A stretch of 64,000 bases of DNA. Origin: Antarctobacter albus. GTDB lineage: Bacteria; Pseudomonadota; Alphaproteobacteria; Rhodobacterales; Rhodobacteraceae. Shown here piece after piece: positions 1 through 9,156 of this stretch. A program made the position numbers and the translations under genes. The notes under the pieces are model-generated. The model did no database searches. It was not told where the DNA came from and worked only from the letters and a program-made list of their open reading frames with translations. Numbering within the stretch: position 1 is the stretch's first letter; each line of letters begins with the position of its first letter. Location: assembly GCF_900101505.1 (NCBI RefSeq), contig NZ_FMZI01000008.1:62001-126000 (forward strand). Direction: 5' to 3'.

Positions 1-3000
1 ATACCAACACCTCCAGCCAGCTTTTCGTCGGCGGCATCGCCACGTCGCTGCCTGCCTCGGCAGATCTCGACGTTCAGCCCGCCCCGACCTTTGCCAAGTC
101 CTTTGCACCGGACACGGTTTTCGTGTCGCAAGCCTCGACGCTGACCTTCACCATCGACAACAGCGCCTCGACCCTCGCGGCAAGCAGCCTCGACTTCACC
201 GACAACCTGCCCGCCGGGCTCGTGGTGGCCGCCACGCCCAATGCCTCGACCACCTGTACCGGCGGCACGCTGACCGCCACCGGCGGCAGCGGGACGATCA
301 CCTATACCGGCGGCACCGTTTCCGCTGGCGCGACCTGTACCGTCTCTGTCGACGTCGCGCCCACGACGGCGGGCGCGCATGTCAACACCAGCGGCGACCT
401 GACCTCTAGCAGCGGCAATTCCGGCCCCGCGTCGGACACGCTGACGGCCGAGCCGCAGCCCCTCTTTGACAAGAGCTTTGCCGCCAGCGCCATCGCGCTG
501 AGCCAGACCACGACGATGACCCTGACCATCGACAACAGCGGCGCATCGCTGGCGGCGACCGGCCTGGACGTCACCGACAACCTCCCCGCGGGGATGCTGG
601 TTGCCGTGCCCGCCAATGCCGCGACCACCTGTACCGGCGGCACCCTCACCGCCACGCAAGGGACGGGCACGGTCAGCTATTCCGGCGGCACCGTCGCCGG
701 CGGGGCCACCTGTACCGTCACGGTCGACGTGCTGGCCACCGCGGTTGGTTCTGTCGCGAATGTGACCGGCGACCTGACCTCTTCGGCCGGCAATTCCGGC
801 AACGCGGGTGCAAACCTGACCATCGTGCCGCAGCCCGGTTTCGACAAGGAATTCACCCCCGGCCTGATTGCCGACGGTTTCTCGACCACGCTGGTCTTCG
901 AGATCGACAACAGCCAGTCGATCCTGGCCGCCACGGCGCTGGACTTCACCGACAACCTGCCCGCCGGGACCGAGGTCGCGGCGACGCCCAATGCCTCGAC
1001 CACCTGTACCGGTGGCACGATTACCGCCACCGGCGGCAGCGGGACCATCTCCTATACCGGCGGCACGGTCGCCGCCTCGTCGATCTGTACGGTCCAGGTG
1101 GACGTGACCGCGACCACCACCGGCCTGCTGAACAACATCTCGGGGGATCTAACCTCCAGCCTGGGCAACTCGGGCAGTGCCTCGGACGCGCTGGCCGTTG
1201 TGCCGCCGCCCGCCTTTACCAAGGTCTTTGCTCCGGACACCCTGGGTGCGGGCCAGGTCAGCACGCTGACCTTCACCATCGACAATGACCGCCCGGCGAC
1301 GCTGGACGCCACCGGCCTGACCTTCACCGACAACCTTCCGGCGGGCATGGTCGTCGCCTCCAGCCCGAATGTCGTGAACAATTGTTCTGGCACCGTGACC
1401 GCCAACGCGGGCAGCGGGTCGATTTCGCTGACCGGCGGCCAGCAGCTGGCGGGCGGTGCCTGTACCATCGCGGTCGACGTGGTTGCGGCCGCGGCCGGCA
1501 ACTACACCAACACCAGCGGCGACCTGACCTCTTCGATGGGCAATTCCGGCCCGGCGACCGATGTCCTCTTCGTGATGCCGCAACCCGTCTTCGCCAAGAG
1601 CTTCGCCGACCCCGCCATCGCGCTGGGCTTTGAAACCACGCTGACCTTCACCATCGACAACAGCCCCTCGATCATCGACGCCACGGCGCTGGATTTCACC
1701 GACAACCTGCCCGCGGGCGTGCAGGTCGCGGCGACGCCGGCGGCCTCGACCACCTGTACCGGAGGCACCATCACCGCCACGGGCGGCGCGGGCACGATCA
1801 GCTACAGCGGCGGATCCATTGCCGCCGGGGCCACCTGTACCGTCGCGGTGAACGTGACCGGCACGGCAGTGGGCGCCCAGGTGAACACCAGCGGTGACCT
1901 GACCTCCTCGCTGGGCAACTCGGGCACCGCGAACGCGACCCTGACCGTCGTGCCGCAGCCCGTCTTCACCAAGGTCTTTGCCCCCGACACGATCAACCTG
2001 GGCCAGTCCTCGACCCTGACCTTCACCATCGACAACAGCGGTTCCATCCTTGACGCCAGCGGGCTCGATTTCACCGATCCGCTGCCGGCGGACCTGGTGG
2101 TGGCGGCGACGCCCAATGCCTCGACCACCTGTACCGGCGGCACGCTGACCGCGACTGCCGGGGCCTCCAGCATCAGCTACACCGGCGGCACCGTCCCGGC
2201 GCCGACCACCTGTACCGTCAGCGTCGACGTGACCCCCGCGACCGCCGGGGACTTCGTGAACACCACGGGCGACCTGACCTCGGTGCTGGGCAACTCCGGC
2301 ACCGCCGCCGACACGCTGACCGTGATCACCCCCGAGATCGGGCTGAGCGGCTCCATCGGCGGCGCCGTGGCCGACGGCGGCACCCTTGACCAGGGCACGC
2401 TGGACGCGGGCACGCAGCAGAGCCTTGTCCTGACCGTCTCGAACACCGGCACCGATGCCCTTACGCTGGCTGCCGCGCCTGTGATCTCGGGCGAAACCAA
2501 CGTGGTGGTGGACAGCGTCACCGGGCCGCTTGCAACCACCGTGCCGATCGGCGGCGATACCACGATCACCATTCTCTACACGCCCGCCACGGCGATCCAG
2601 ACCGATCCGACCACGACGCTGCCGTTCAGCTTTGACCTCTCGCTGGGCAATGACGACGTGGACGAGGCGCCCTATGACATCACCGTCTCGGGCACCGCGC
2701 AGGACGTTACCGCACCCACCGGCTATACCGTGGCCTTCGATCAGGATCCGGTAAACATCGCCAACCAGGCGGCGGTCAGCTTTAGCTTCGCGGCGGCCGA
2801 AGTGGGGGCGGACTATGCCTATACCATCACCTCCGATGGCGGCGCCGGCAGCGTGACCGGCAGCGGCACAATCGTATCGGCGACCGACACGATCACCGGC
2901 ATCGACGTCAGCAGCCTGCCGGACGGCGCGCTGACCCTGACCGTGGTCCTGACCGACGCGGCCACCAATGTCGGCCCCGATGCCACCGACACGACGACCA

Positions 3001-6000
3001 AGGACGCAACCGCGCCCACCGCCCTGGCCATCGACACGCCGCTGGCCGGTGACGGTGTGGTCAACGCCGCCGAGGCCGCCTCGGTGACGGTCTCCGGCGG
3101 GTCGGTCGATCTGCCGAACGGCACCGTCGTCAGCGTCGCCGTCTCCGATGGCGCCGCGGGCGTCGTCTCGGGAACCGCGACCATCACGGGCAATGCCTGG
3201 TCCCTCACGCTGGATCTTTCGGGGCTGGCGGACGGACCGTTGACCGTGACCGCGGATGCCTCCGACCCGGCAGGCAACCCGGCGCCCCAGGCCTCCATCT
3301 CGGCGAGCAAGGACACGGGCATTCCGACCGTCACCATCGACACGCCCATCGCGGGCGATGACGTCGTCAACACCGCCGAGGCAGGGGCCTTCACCGTCTC
3401 CGGCACGGCGACGGGCGTGGTCGACGGCACCATCGTGCGCCTGATCCTGCGCGATACCGGCGGCGCGGCGGTTTACTACCGCGAGGCTGCGGTCAACGGC
3501 GGCACCTACAGCCTGAGCTTCGACATCTCGGCCCTGGCCGACGGCGACTATGACCTCTCCGCCGATGTCACGGACGCGGCGGGCAACCCGGCGGTTCCTG
3601 CCGTGACCACGATCACCAAGGACGGGCTGGCCCCCTCGATCGAGATCCAGGACCCCGATCCCACCGTGGCCGACAGCCTCTATGCCAACGCGGTGAACGC
3701 CGCCGAGGCGGCGGCATTCACCGCCTCCGGCGTCGCCCTGAACGCGGCGGACGCGGTGCAGGTGGTCATCACCGCCACCGATGGCGCGGCGGGCTCCGTC
3801 TCCGTCACCACAGGCCTGACCGCCGGTCCCGGCGCCTTCCACAGCTGGTCCGGCGCGCTCGACCTTTCCGGGCTGGCGGACGGCACCATCACCCTGACCG
3901 CCGAGGTCACCGACAGCTCTGGCAACAGTTCTTCGGCGACGACCGCCTTCCTCAAGGATACGACCGCCCCGGCGGGCTATTCCGGGAGCTTTGACCAGGA
4001 CCCGGTGAACATCGCCAACCAAGCCGCGATCGGCTTTACCTTTGCCGATGCAGAGGTCGGGCCGGGCGTGACAGGGACGGATGTCACCTTTGACTACACC
4101 ATCACCTCCGATGGCGGCGGCACGCCGGTCACCGGGTCCGGCACGATCACCAGCGCGACCCAGCAGGTGACGGGCCTTGACCTCTCCGGCCTGGCGGACG
4201 GCACCCTGACGCTGAGCGTCACGCTGACCGACTTCAAGGGCAACACCGGCGGGGCCGCGACGGCAACCGCGACCAAGGATACCAATGCCCCGGTCCTGGC
4301 CATCGACACCCCGATCGAGGGCGATGACGTGATCAACGCCGCCGAGGCGGCAACGGTCGTGATCTCCGGCACCTCCAGCGACCTGCCCGACGGCGCCGAC
4401 GTGGCCATCGCGGTCACCGATGCCGCCAGCGGCAGCGTCACCGGCACGGCCAGCGTCACCGGCGGCACATGGTCCCTCACGCTGGACCTGACCAGCCTCT
4501 CCGATGGCGCGCTCAGCGTCACCGCCGACGCCACCGACCCGGCAGGAAACCCCGCGCCGCAGGCCACCGCCAGCGCATCCAAGGACACGGTTGCGCCCTC
4601 GGGCTACACCGCCACGCTGGATGACGATCCGGTCAATGTTGCCAACGAGACCGCCACCGGCTTTACCTTCGCCGGGGCCGAGGTCGGGGCGACCTATGCC
4701 TTCACCATCACCTCGGACGGCGGCGGCGCGCCTGTCACCGGCACCGGCACCATCGCCACGGCGACGGACCAGGTCACCGGGCTGGATCTCAGCGGGCTGA
4801 GCGACGGCACCCTGACCTTGACCGTCGCCCTGACCGACCCGGCGGGCAATACCGGCCTCGACGCCACGGACGAGGCGCTCAAGGATGCCACCGCGCCCGA
4901 GCTGACCATCGACATCCCGCTGACGGCTGACGGCGTGATCAACGTGGCAGAGGCCGGCGCGGTTGTCGTCTCGGGCACCTCGACCGGGCTGGCCGATGGC
5001 GCGCCGGTTTCGGTCGCGGTCGGCGATGGCGGCACCAGCGTCACCGGCACCGCAACCATAAGTGCCGGCACCTGGACCATGACGCTGGATCTTTCCGGCC
5101 TCTCCGACGGGGGCCTGACCCTTACGGCAGATGCCTCGGACGCCGCCGGCAACCCGGCGCCGCAGGCCACGGCCACGGCCACCAAGGACGCCACCGCGCC
5201 CGCCGGCTATGCCGTGACCTTCGACCAGGACCCGGTGAACAACACCAACCAGGCGGCTGTCGGCTTTACCTTCGCCGGGGCCGAAGTGGGCGCCACCTTC
5301 ACCTATGCCATCACCTCGGACGGCGGCGGTACGCCCATCACCGGCACCGGCACCATCGCCACGGCGACGGACCAGGTCGCCGGGCTGGACCTCAGCGGGC
5401 TGAACGACGGCACCCTGACCCTGACCGTCGCCCTGACCGACCCGGCGGGCAACACCGGCCTCGACGCCACGGATACCGCTGTCAAGGACGCCCAGATCCC
5501 GACCGCCACCCTGGCCGGACCGCTGGAGGCACAGGCCGATCCCTTCCCGGTGACGCTGACCTTCTCCGAGGACGTGACGGGCTTTGCCCTGACCTCGGTC
5601 CAGATCACCAACGGCACGGCGTCTCTGCTGACCGGCAGCGGTGCGGATTACGGCTTTACCGTCACGCCGGACCACGACGGCCCGGTGGAAATCTCGGTCG
5701 ATGCGGGCGCCGCGGCGGATGCGGCGGGCAACCTCGCCACCGCGGCCGCGCCGATCACCGTGACCGCCGACCTGACCGGCACACCGAACCCAACCCCGCT
5801 GCCCGATGCGGATGGCGACGGCATCCCGGACCTGTTCGAAACCGGCGACCGTGACGGCGATGGCATCCCCGATGACCAGGACTTCGACCCGCAGGGCTAT
5901 TTCTACTGCGAGGATGACGGCCGTATCATCCCGGGCGGCGGGTTCACCGTCACCGGGCCATCGGGGTCCAACAGCACGCTGGGCACCACGAACTTCATCA

Positions 6001-8105
6001 ACATCACCCGGGACGGATCGACGGGCGAACTCCAGTGGTTCGCGCTGCGCCCCGGCACCTATAGCATGTCGCTGGTCTATCCGACCGCCGTCGGTATCCC
6101 CAGCACCACGCGCACCTCTTCGGGCACGCTGGACCTGACGTCGCTCTTGCCGTCGAACCCCGGGGTCATCGGCTCGTCCGAGGACGGCGCGACCGGCTTC
6201 CTGGCGGACACCTCGCTGGCGGCCAACCCGGCGTTCTACACCAGCTTCGTGATCGAACCGGGGGATCCCTATGTCATCGGCAACAACATCCCGATGACCC
6301 AATGCGCCGAAAACGCGGTCACGCTGAGCGCGGCCACCGATGGTGCAGAGGCCAATACCGGCACCCCCACCGACGTGACCTTCACCCTGACGCAGGCGCG
6401 TGTCTCGACCCAGGATACGGTGGTCAGCTACAGCGTCGGCGGAACCGCCACCTCGGGCGCGGATTTCACCGCGCTGTCGGGAACGGCGACGATCCCGGCA
6501 GGCGCCCTCTCGGTCACCATCACCGTTCCGGTGCTGGAAGACGGCGACATCGAAGGCCCGGAAACCGTTGTCCTGACGGTCAACGGCCTGGTCTCGGGGG
6601 ACCTGACGACCCTGCTGGGCAGCACGCTGACCCAGACCGCGACCATCGCCGACGATGACTTTGCGGATATCGCCGTGACCAATGTCGATCTCACCACCAA
6701 CGAGGGTGGCGGCGACGATGCCACCATGACCTTCGTCCTGCTGGGGGCGCCGACCGCGCCGGTCACGCTCAGCTTTGCGGGCGACAACCAGTGTACGGTC
6801 GCCCCGGCCACGATCACCTTCACCGCGGCCAACTACGCCACGCCGCAGGCGCTGACGATCCGGGCCATCGACGACGAAAAGGTCGAAGGGACGCACAGTT
6901 GTCAGCCCACGGCCACCGTGGCCTCGGTGGATACGCGCTATGACGGTGCGCCTCTGCCGCTGGCCGCCGTGACCATCACCGACGACCTTGTCGACCAGAT
7001 CCGCGAACCGCTGACGGAAATCCTCGAGGATGACCTGTCAGAAACCATCGACACCCAGTCGCGGGCCTTCAGCCGCATGGCAAAAGGCGCTCTGGATCGG
7101 CTGCAGGCGGGCCGTGACCTGCCCTGTGGTACGCTTCAGGCCTTTGACGTCGACGGCAGCATCCAGATCCAGGATGCCACCGGCAACGCGCACGGCACCT
7201 TCGGCAGCGATCGCTACAACTGTGCCTCCGGCAGCCGAGAGATCCTCGACGGGACCTTCTCGCTGAACAAGACCGAGGACACGGGCGTGCAGGCTCTGCT
7301 GCAGTTCGCCTGGCAGAAGGAACGCTTCACCAGCGACACCTCCATCGCGGGCTACTTCCTGGGCGGCTATTACAGCCGGACGGATGTCCGCGGGCTGGGG
7401 GACGGCTTGATCGACGGGTTCGGTGTCAACGGCGGTGTCTACGGTGCCCGCGGCTTTGGACAGGGTCTCTTCCTGGACTACTACATGGCCGGGGCCGCCG
7501 GACGGCACAGTTTCGACATCAACTTTGACGCGGCCACCGCGCCGATCAACGCAACCGGCGACTACAGCTACCTGGCCGGTTTCGCGGGTATCGGCATCTC
7601 GGGGCAGCGCGAATTCGACGGCTTCGTGATGAAACCGCGCGTCGGCCTCGACCTGGCCTATGCACGGGCAGGGGACGCGGATGTGACGGCCCGCCAGATG
7701 GGCCTGACCCACACCGGCGCGATCCGGCTGGATGACTTCCAGGGCGCCCGCGCCACGGCGGAAATCCGCTTCGAAAGCCTGGGCGCGCCCGGCGGGGCAG
7801 AGGCCTTGGCCGACCAGATGCGCACCGCCTTCACGCCGCGCCTGTCCTGTACCCTGTCCTCCTACGAGGACGAGGCGGACTGTGGCCTGGGCCTGGCCTT
7901 GGCCGTGGAACGCCGGGATGTCGCCAACGGTCTAACCTGGGGGCTGGAGGTGGATGTCGAGCAGATCGACGAAACCCGCCGGTTCACCTTCAACATCAAG
8001 CGCGAGCGCCCGATTGCCAATGGTCTCGGCTCGGTGGTGACGCGGCTCTCGATGCCGGCGCAGCAGACACTGCAACTGGAACACGGGCTGCAGCTGGACT
8101 TCTGA
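1..8105 (+). CDS. Giant repetitive surface protein with C-terminal beta-barrel-like region (5' end outside window)
   Basis: The frame is already open at base 3, so the true start is upstream; at least 2,700 residues are visible. Domains by position: six tandem 125-residue DUF11/DUF7933-like repeats (84-2333, each with FTDNLPAG and two Cys); a bridging domain (2334-2705); about nine bacterial Ig-like units of two alternating types (2706-5780), one marked by DQDPVN and SDGG, the other by VNAAEA and DPAGNP; Asp-rich DADGDGIPD repeats of thrombospondin type 3 style (5806-5880); a Cys-bearing linker; Calx-beta-like domains (about 6300-7000); and a region ending LQLDF (about 7130-8102). The terminal Phe and alternating hydrophobic pattern resemble outer-membrane autotransporter barrels. 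I infer a cell-surface adhesin or matrix protein displayed through its C-terminus. No RTX nonapeptides were seen, so secretion by the type I system at 52-54 kb is not indicated. Confidence 0.85.
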   Translation, partial: TNTSSQLFVGGIATSLPASADLDVQPAPTFAKSFAPDTVFVSQASTLTFTIDNSASTLAASSLDFTDNLPAGLVVAATPNASTTCTGGTLTATGGSGTITYTGGTVSAGATCTVSVDVAPTTAGAHVNTSGDLTSSSGNSGPASDTLTAEPQPLFDKSFAASAIALSQTTTMTLTIDNSGASLAATGLDVTDNLPAGMLVAVPANAATTCTGGTLTATQGTGTVSYSGGTVAGGATCTVTVDVLATAVGSVANVTGDLTSSAGNSGNAGANLTIVPQPGFDKEFTPGLIADGFSTTLVFEIDNSQSILAATALDFTDNLPAGTEVAATPNASTTCTGGTITATGGSGTISYTGGTVAASSICTVQVDVTATTTGLLNNISGDLTSSLGNSGSASDALAVVPPPAFTKVFAPDTLGAGQVSTLTFTIDNDRPATLDATGLTFTDNLPAGMVVASSPNVVNNCSGTVTANAGSGSISLTGGQQLAGGACTIAVDVVAAAAGNYTNTSGDLTSSMGNSGPATDVLFVMPQPVFAKSFADPAIALGFETTLTFTIDNSPSIIDATALDFTDNLPAGVQVAATPAASTTCTGGTITATGGAGTISYSGGSIAAGATCTVAVNVTGTAVGAQVNTSGDLTSSLGNSGTANATLTVVPQPVFTKVFAPDTINLGQSSTLTFTIDNSGSILDASGLDFTDPLPADLVVAATPNASTTCTGGTLTATAGASSISYTGGTVPAPTTCTVSVDVTPATAGDFVNTTGDLTSVLGNSGTAADTLTVITPEIGLSGSIGGAVADGGTLDQGTLDAGTQQSLVLTVSNTGTDALTLAAAPVISGETNVVVDSVTGPLATTVPIGGDTTITILYTPATAIQTDPTTTLPFSFDLSLGNDDVDEAPYDITVSGTAQDVTAPTGYTVAFDQDPVNIANQAAVSFSFAAAEVGADYAYTITSDGGAGSVTGSGTIVSATDTITGIDVSSLPDGALTLTVVLTDAATNVGPDATDTTTKDATAPTALAIDTPLAGDGVVNAAEAASVTVSGGSVDLPNGTVVSVAVSDGAAGVVSGTATITGNAWSLTLDLSGLADGPLTVTADASDPAGNPAPQASISASKDTGIPTVTIDTPIAGDDVVNTAEAGAFTVSGTATGVVDGTIVRLILRDTGGAAVYYREAAVNGGTYSLSFDISALADGDYDLSADVTDAAGNPAVPAVTTITKDGLAPSIEIQDPDPTVADSLYANAVNAAEAAAFTASGVALNAADAVQVVITATDGAAGSVSVTTGLTAGPGAFHSWSGALDLSGLADGTITLTAEVTDSSGNSSSATTAFLKDTTAPAGYSGSFDQDPVNIANQAAIGFTFADAEVGPGVTGTDVTFDYTITSDGGGTPVTGSGTITSATQQVTGLDLSGLADGTLTLSVTLTDFKGNTGGAATATATKDTNAPVLAIDTPIEGDDVINAAEAATVVISGTSSDLPDGADVAIAVTDAASGSVTGTASVTGGTWSLTLDLTSLSDGALSVTADATDPAGNPAPQATASASKDTVAPSGYTATLDDDPVNVANETATGFTFAGAEVGATYAFTITSDGGGAPVTGTGTIATATDQVTGLDLSGLSDGTLTLTVALTDPAGNTGLDATDEALKDATAPELTIDIPLTADGVINVAEAGAVVVSGTSTGLADGAPVSVAVGDGGTSVTGTATISAGTWTMTLDLSGLSDGGLTLTADASDAAGNPAPQATATATKDATAPAGYAVTFDQDPVNNTNQAAVGFTFAGAEVGATFTYAITSDGGGTPITGTGTIATATDQVAGLDLSGLNDGTLTLTVALTDPAGNTGLDATDTAVKDAQIPTATLAGPLEAQADPFPVTLTFSEDVTGFALTSVQITNGTASLLTGSGADYGFTVTPDHDGPVEISVDAGAAADAAGNLATAAAPITVTADLTGTPNPTPLPDADGDGIPDLFETGDRDGDGIPDDQDFDPQGYFYCEDDGRIIPGGGFTVTGPSGSNSTLGTTNFINITRDGSTGELQWFALRPGTYSMSLVYPTAVGIPSTTRTSSGTLDLTSLLPSNPGVIGSSEDGATGFLADTSLAANPAFYTSFVIEPGDPYVIGNNIPMTQCAENAVTLSAATDGAEANTGTPTDVTFTLTQARVSTQDTVVSYSVGGTATSGADFTALSGTATIPAGALSVTITVPVLEDGDIEGPETVVLTVNGLVSGDLTTLLGSTLTQTATIADDDFADIAVTNVDLTTNEGGGDDATMTFVLLGAPTAPVTLSFAGDNQCTVAPATITFTAANYATPQALTIRAIDDEKVEGTHSCQPTATVASVDTRYDGAPLPLAAVTITDDLVDQIREPLTEILEDDLSETIDTQSRAFSRMAKGALDRLQAGRDLPCGTLQAFDVDGSIQIQDATGNAHGTFGSDRYNCASGSREILDGTFSLNKTEDTGVQALLQFAWQKERFTSDTSIAGYFLGGYYSRTDVRGLGDGLIDGFGVNGGVYGARGFGQGLFLDYYMAGAAGRHSFDINFDAATAPINATGDYSYLAGFAGIGISGQREFDGFVMKPRVGLDLAYARAGDADVTARQMGLTHTGAIRLDDFQGARATAEIRFESLGAPGGAEALADQMRTAFTPRLSCTLSSYEDEADCGLGLALAVERRDVANGLTWGLEVDVEQIDETRRFTFNIKRERPIANGLGSVVTRLSMPAQQTLQLEHGLQLDF
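84..2333 (+). repeat. Six tandem 375-bp coding repeats
   Basis: The Pro-x-Phe-(A/D/T)-K motif that opens each unit falls at 84, 459, 834, 1209, 1584 and 1959, exactly 375 bases apart each time. No indel has accumulated in any unit. Blocks such as the one encoding TFTIDNS and the one encoding ASTTCTGG are nearly identical at DNA level. The array probably continues upstream of the window, since the residues just before base 84 fit the end of another unit. Confidence 0.9.
2706..5500 (+). repeat. Alternating Ig-like coding repeats of two types
   Basis: Type A units begin near 2709, 3963, 4590 and 5196 with an AP-x-GY motif followed by DxDPVN and end in KDxxxP. Type B units carry VNAAEA or INAAEA, VSGTS and DPAGNP. 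The A units near 4590 and 5196 share long nearly identical stretches (about 4738-4870 and 5340-5470), which indicates recent duplication of an A+B pair of roughly 600 bases. Confidence 0.8.
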
Positions 8106-8136
8106 GGAAGGACGGTCCGATCAGCGACCTGATCAG

Positions 8137-8170
8137 GAAACGGCCCGGCGGTCATCGCCGGGCCGTTTTC
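8137..8170. terminator. Bidirectional terminator between the giant surface gene and mtgA
   Basis: A perfect 11-bp stem (8140-8150 with 8156-8166, arm ACGGCCCGGCG) closes a 5-base loop and is followed by TTTT on the plus strand and preceded by AAA. It lies 35 bases after the surface-protein stop and abuts the mtgA stop codon, so it can serve both convergent genes. Confidence 0.85.
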
Positions 8171-8906
8171 AGTTCTCGAAACAGGTGGCGCGGCCGTCCT
8201 GCGCGATCAGCGCGGCACCGTCCATGATCGCCTGTGCACGCCGGTTGAGCGCGGCACTGGGCCGATCCGCCGCGCGCGCCTTGGGGTTCGGCAGGACAGC
8301 GGCCAGAAGGGCCGCCTGCCGCGGGCTCAGGTCTCTTGGCGCCACGCCGAAATAGTGTCGCGCCGCCGCGTCCACGCCAAAGACCCCCTCGTCGAACTCG
8401 GCCACGTTCAGGTAGACCTCGAGGATACGCCGCTTGGGCCAGAGCGCCTCGACCAGCGGGGTCATCAGAGCCTCCAGCGCCTTGCGGAGATAACTGCGCG
8501 CCTGCCAGAGGTAGACGTTCTTGACCACCTGCTGGGATATCGTGCTGCCGCCGCGCCGCGCGCCATCCTCGATTGCAGCACGGATCGCGCCCATGTCGAA
8601 CCCCCAGTGGGTGCAGAAGTTCGCGTCCTCCGCCGCCACGGCAGAGCGCAGCATCACCGGCGCGATGCCGTCCACATCGACCCAGGTGCGTTCCACCCCG
8701 CCCAGACGCCTCGCCTCGGACCAGATGGTATGGGTGACGGGCGGGTTGATGACCCGGAACAGCAGCACCACCAGCACCGCGAGCACCGTCGCGCCCAGCA
8801 ACGCCCGCAAGAGCCAGCGCCGCAGAAAGGCCAGCGGGCGGGGGCGTTGCACCGCCTTGCCCTTCGTCTTGCGCTTGCGCGCCGGTTTCTTCGCCTTGGT
8901 CGCCAT
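8169..8906 (-). CDS. mtgA: Monofunctional peptidoglycan transglycosylase MtgA
   Basis: A 245-residue GT51 glycosyltransferase that polymerises lipid II into glycan strands without a transpeptidase domain. The N-terminus is strongly basic (Lys/Arg/Pro, residues 4-30), followed by one membrane segment at about 31-53, so the catalytic domain faces the periplasm. Family motifs are intact: AAEDANF with the catalytic Glu near 93, GGSTISQQ, KRRILEVYLN and the GVFGVDAAARHYF stretch. Length matches the MtgA family. It is convergent with the giant surface-protein gene and separated from gltB by a GC-rich repeat element, so it is probably transcribed alone. Identification is firm. Confidence 0.96.
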   Translation of the reverse strand: MATKAKKPARKRKTKGKAVQRPRPLAFLRRWLLRALLGATVLAVLVVLLFRVINPPVTHTIWSEARRLGGVERTWVDVDGIAPVMLRSAVAAEDANFCTHWGFDMGAIRAAIEDGARRGGSTISQQVVKNVYLWQARSYLRKALEALMTPLVEALWPKRRILEVYLNVAEFDEGVFGVDAAARHYFGVAPRDLSPRQAALLAAVLPNPKARAADRPSAALNRRAQAIMDGAALIAQDGRATCFEN

Positions 8907-8952
8907 GCCTGATCTCTACCCCAGCGGCGCGGCGGCGCCAATCTCCGGAAAG

Positions 8953-9083
8953 CGGGGGCTCTGCCCCCGTCGCGCCAGGGCGCGACTCCCCCGAGGTATT
9001 TTCGAAACCAAAGAAGCCCGGGCGCACCTCCTGCCCTTCTTTGGTTTTCCAAGTACCTCGGGGGTCCGGGGGCAGCGCCCCCG
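8953..9083. repeat. Roseobacter-style intergenic palindromic element, copy 1
   Basis: Three hairpins in a row: GGGGGC-TCT-GCCCCC near 8954-8968; a long imperfect inverted repeat from CCCCCGAGGTATTTT (from 8988) and CCAAAGAAG to CTTCTTTGG and GTACCTCGGGGG (to 9064); and CCGGGGGC-AGC-GCCCCCGG near 9066-9084. Related elements occur near 33350 and 40066 in this window. It fills most of the gap between mtgA and gltB. Confidence 0.75.
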
Positions 9084-9101
9084 GTCCGACCTTGCCAAGA
9101 C

Positions 9102-9132
9102 GGAAAAGGGCCCGGTCGATGTGACCGGGCCC
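9102..9132 (-). terminator. Terminator of gltB
   Basis: A perfect 10-bp stem (9108-9117 with 9123-9132, arm GGGCCCGGTC) and a 5-base loop. Read on the minus strand it is followed by TTTTCC, and it starts 25 bases after the gltB stop. Confidence 0.85.
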
Positions 9133-9156
9133 CTTCGTGACCGTTCCCCTGTCGCC

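Noticed and set aside
84-2333. CRISPR-like direct repeats.
   Set aside because: The repeats are 375 bp, in frame and protein-coding, with no unique spacers of constant length.
1149-6896. A 1,915-codon open frame on the minus strand opposite the giant surface protein.
   Set aside because: It is antisense to a gene with clear domain repeats, its translation is Arg/Gly/Asp-rich without motifs, and the lack of stops follows from the GC-rich codon use of the real gene.
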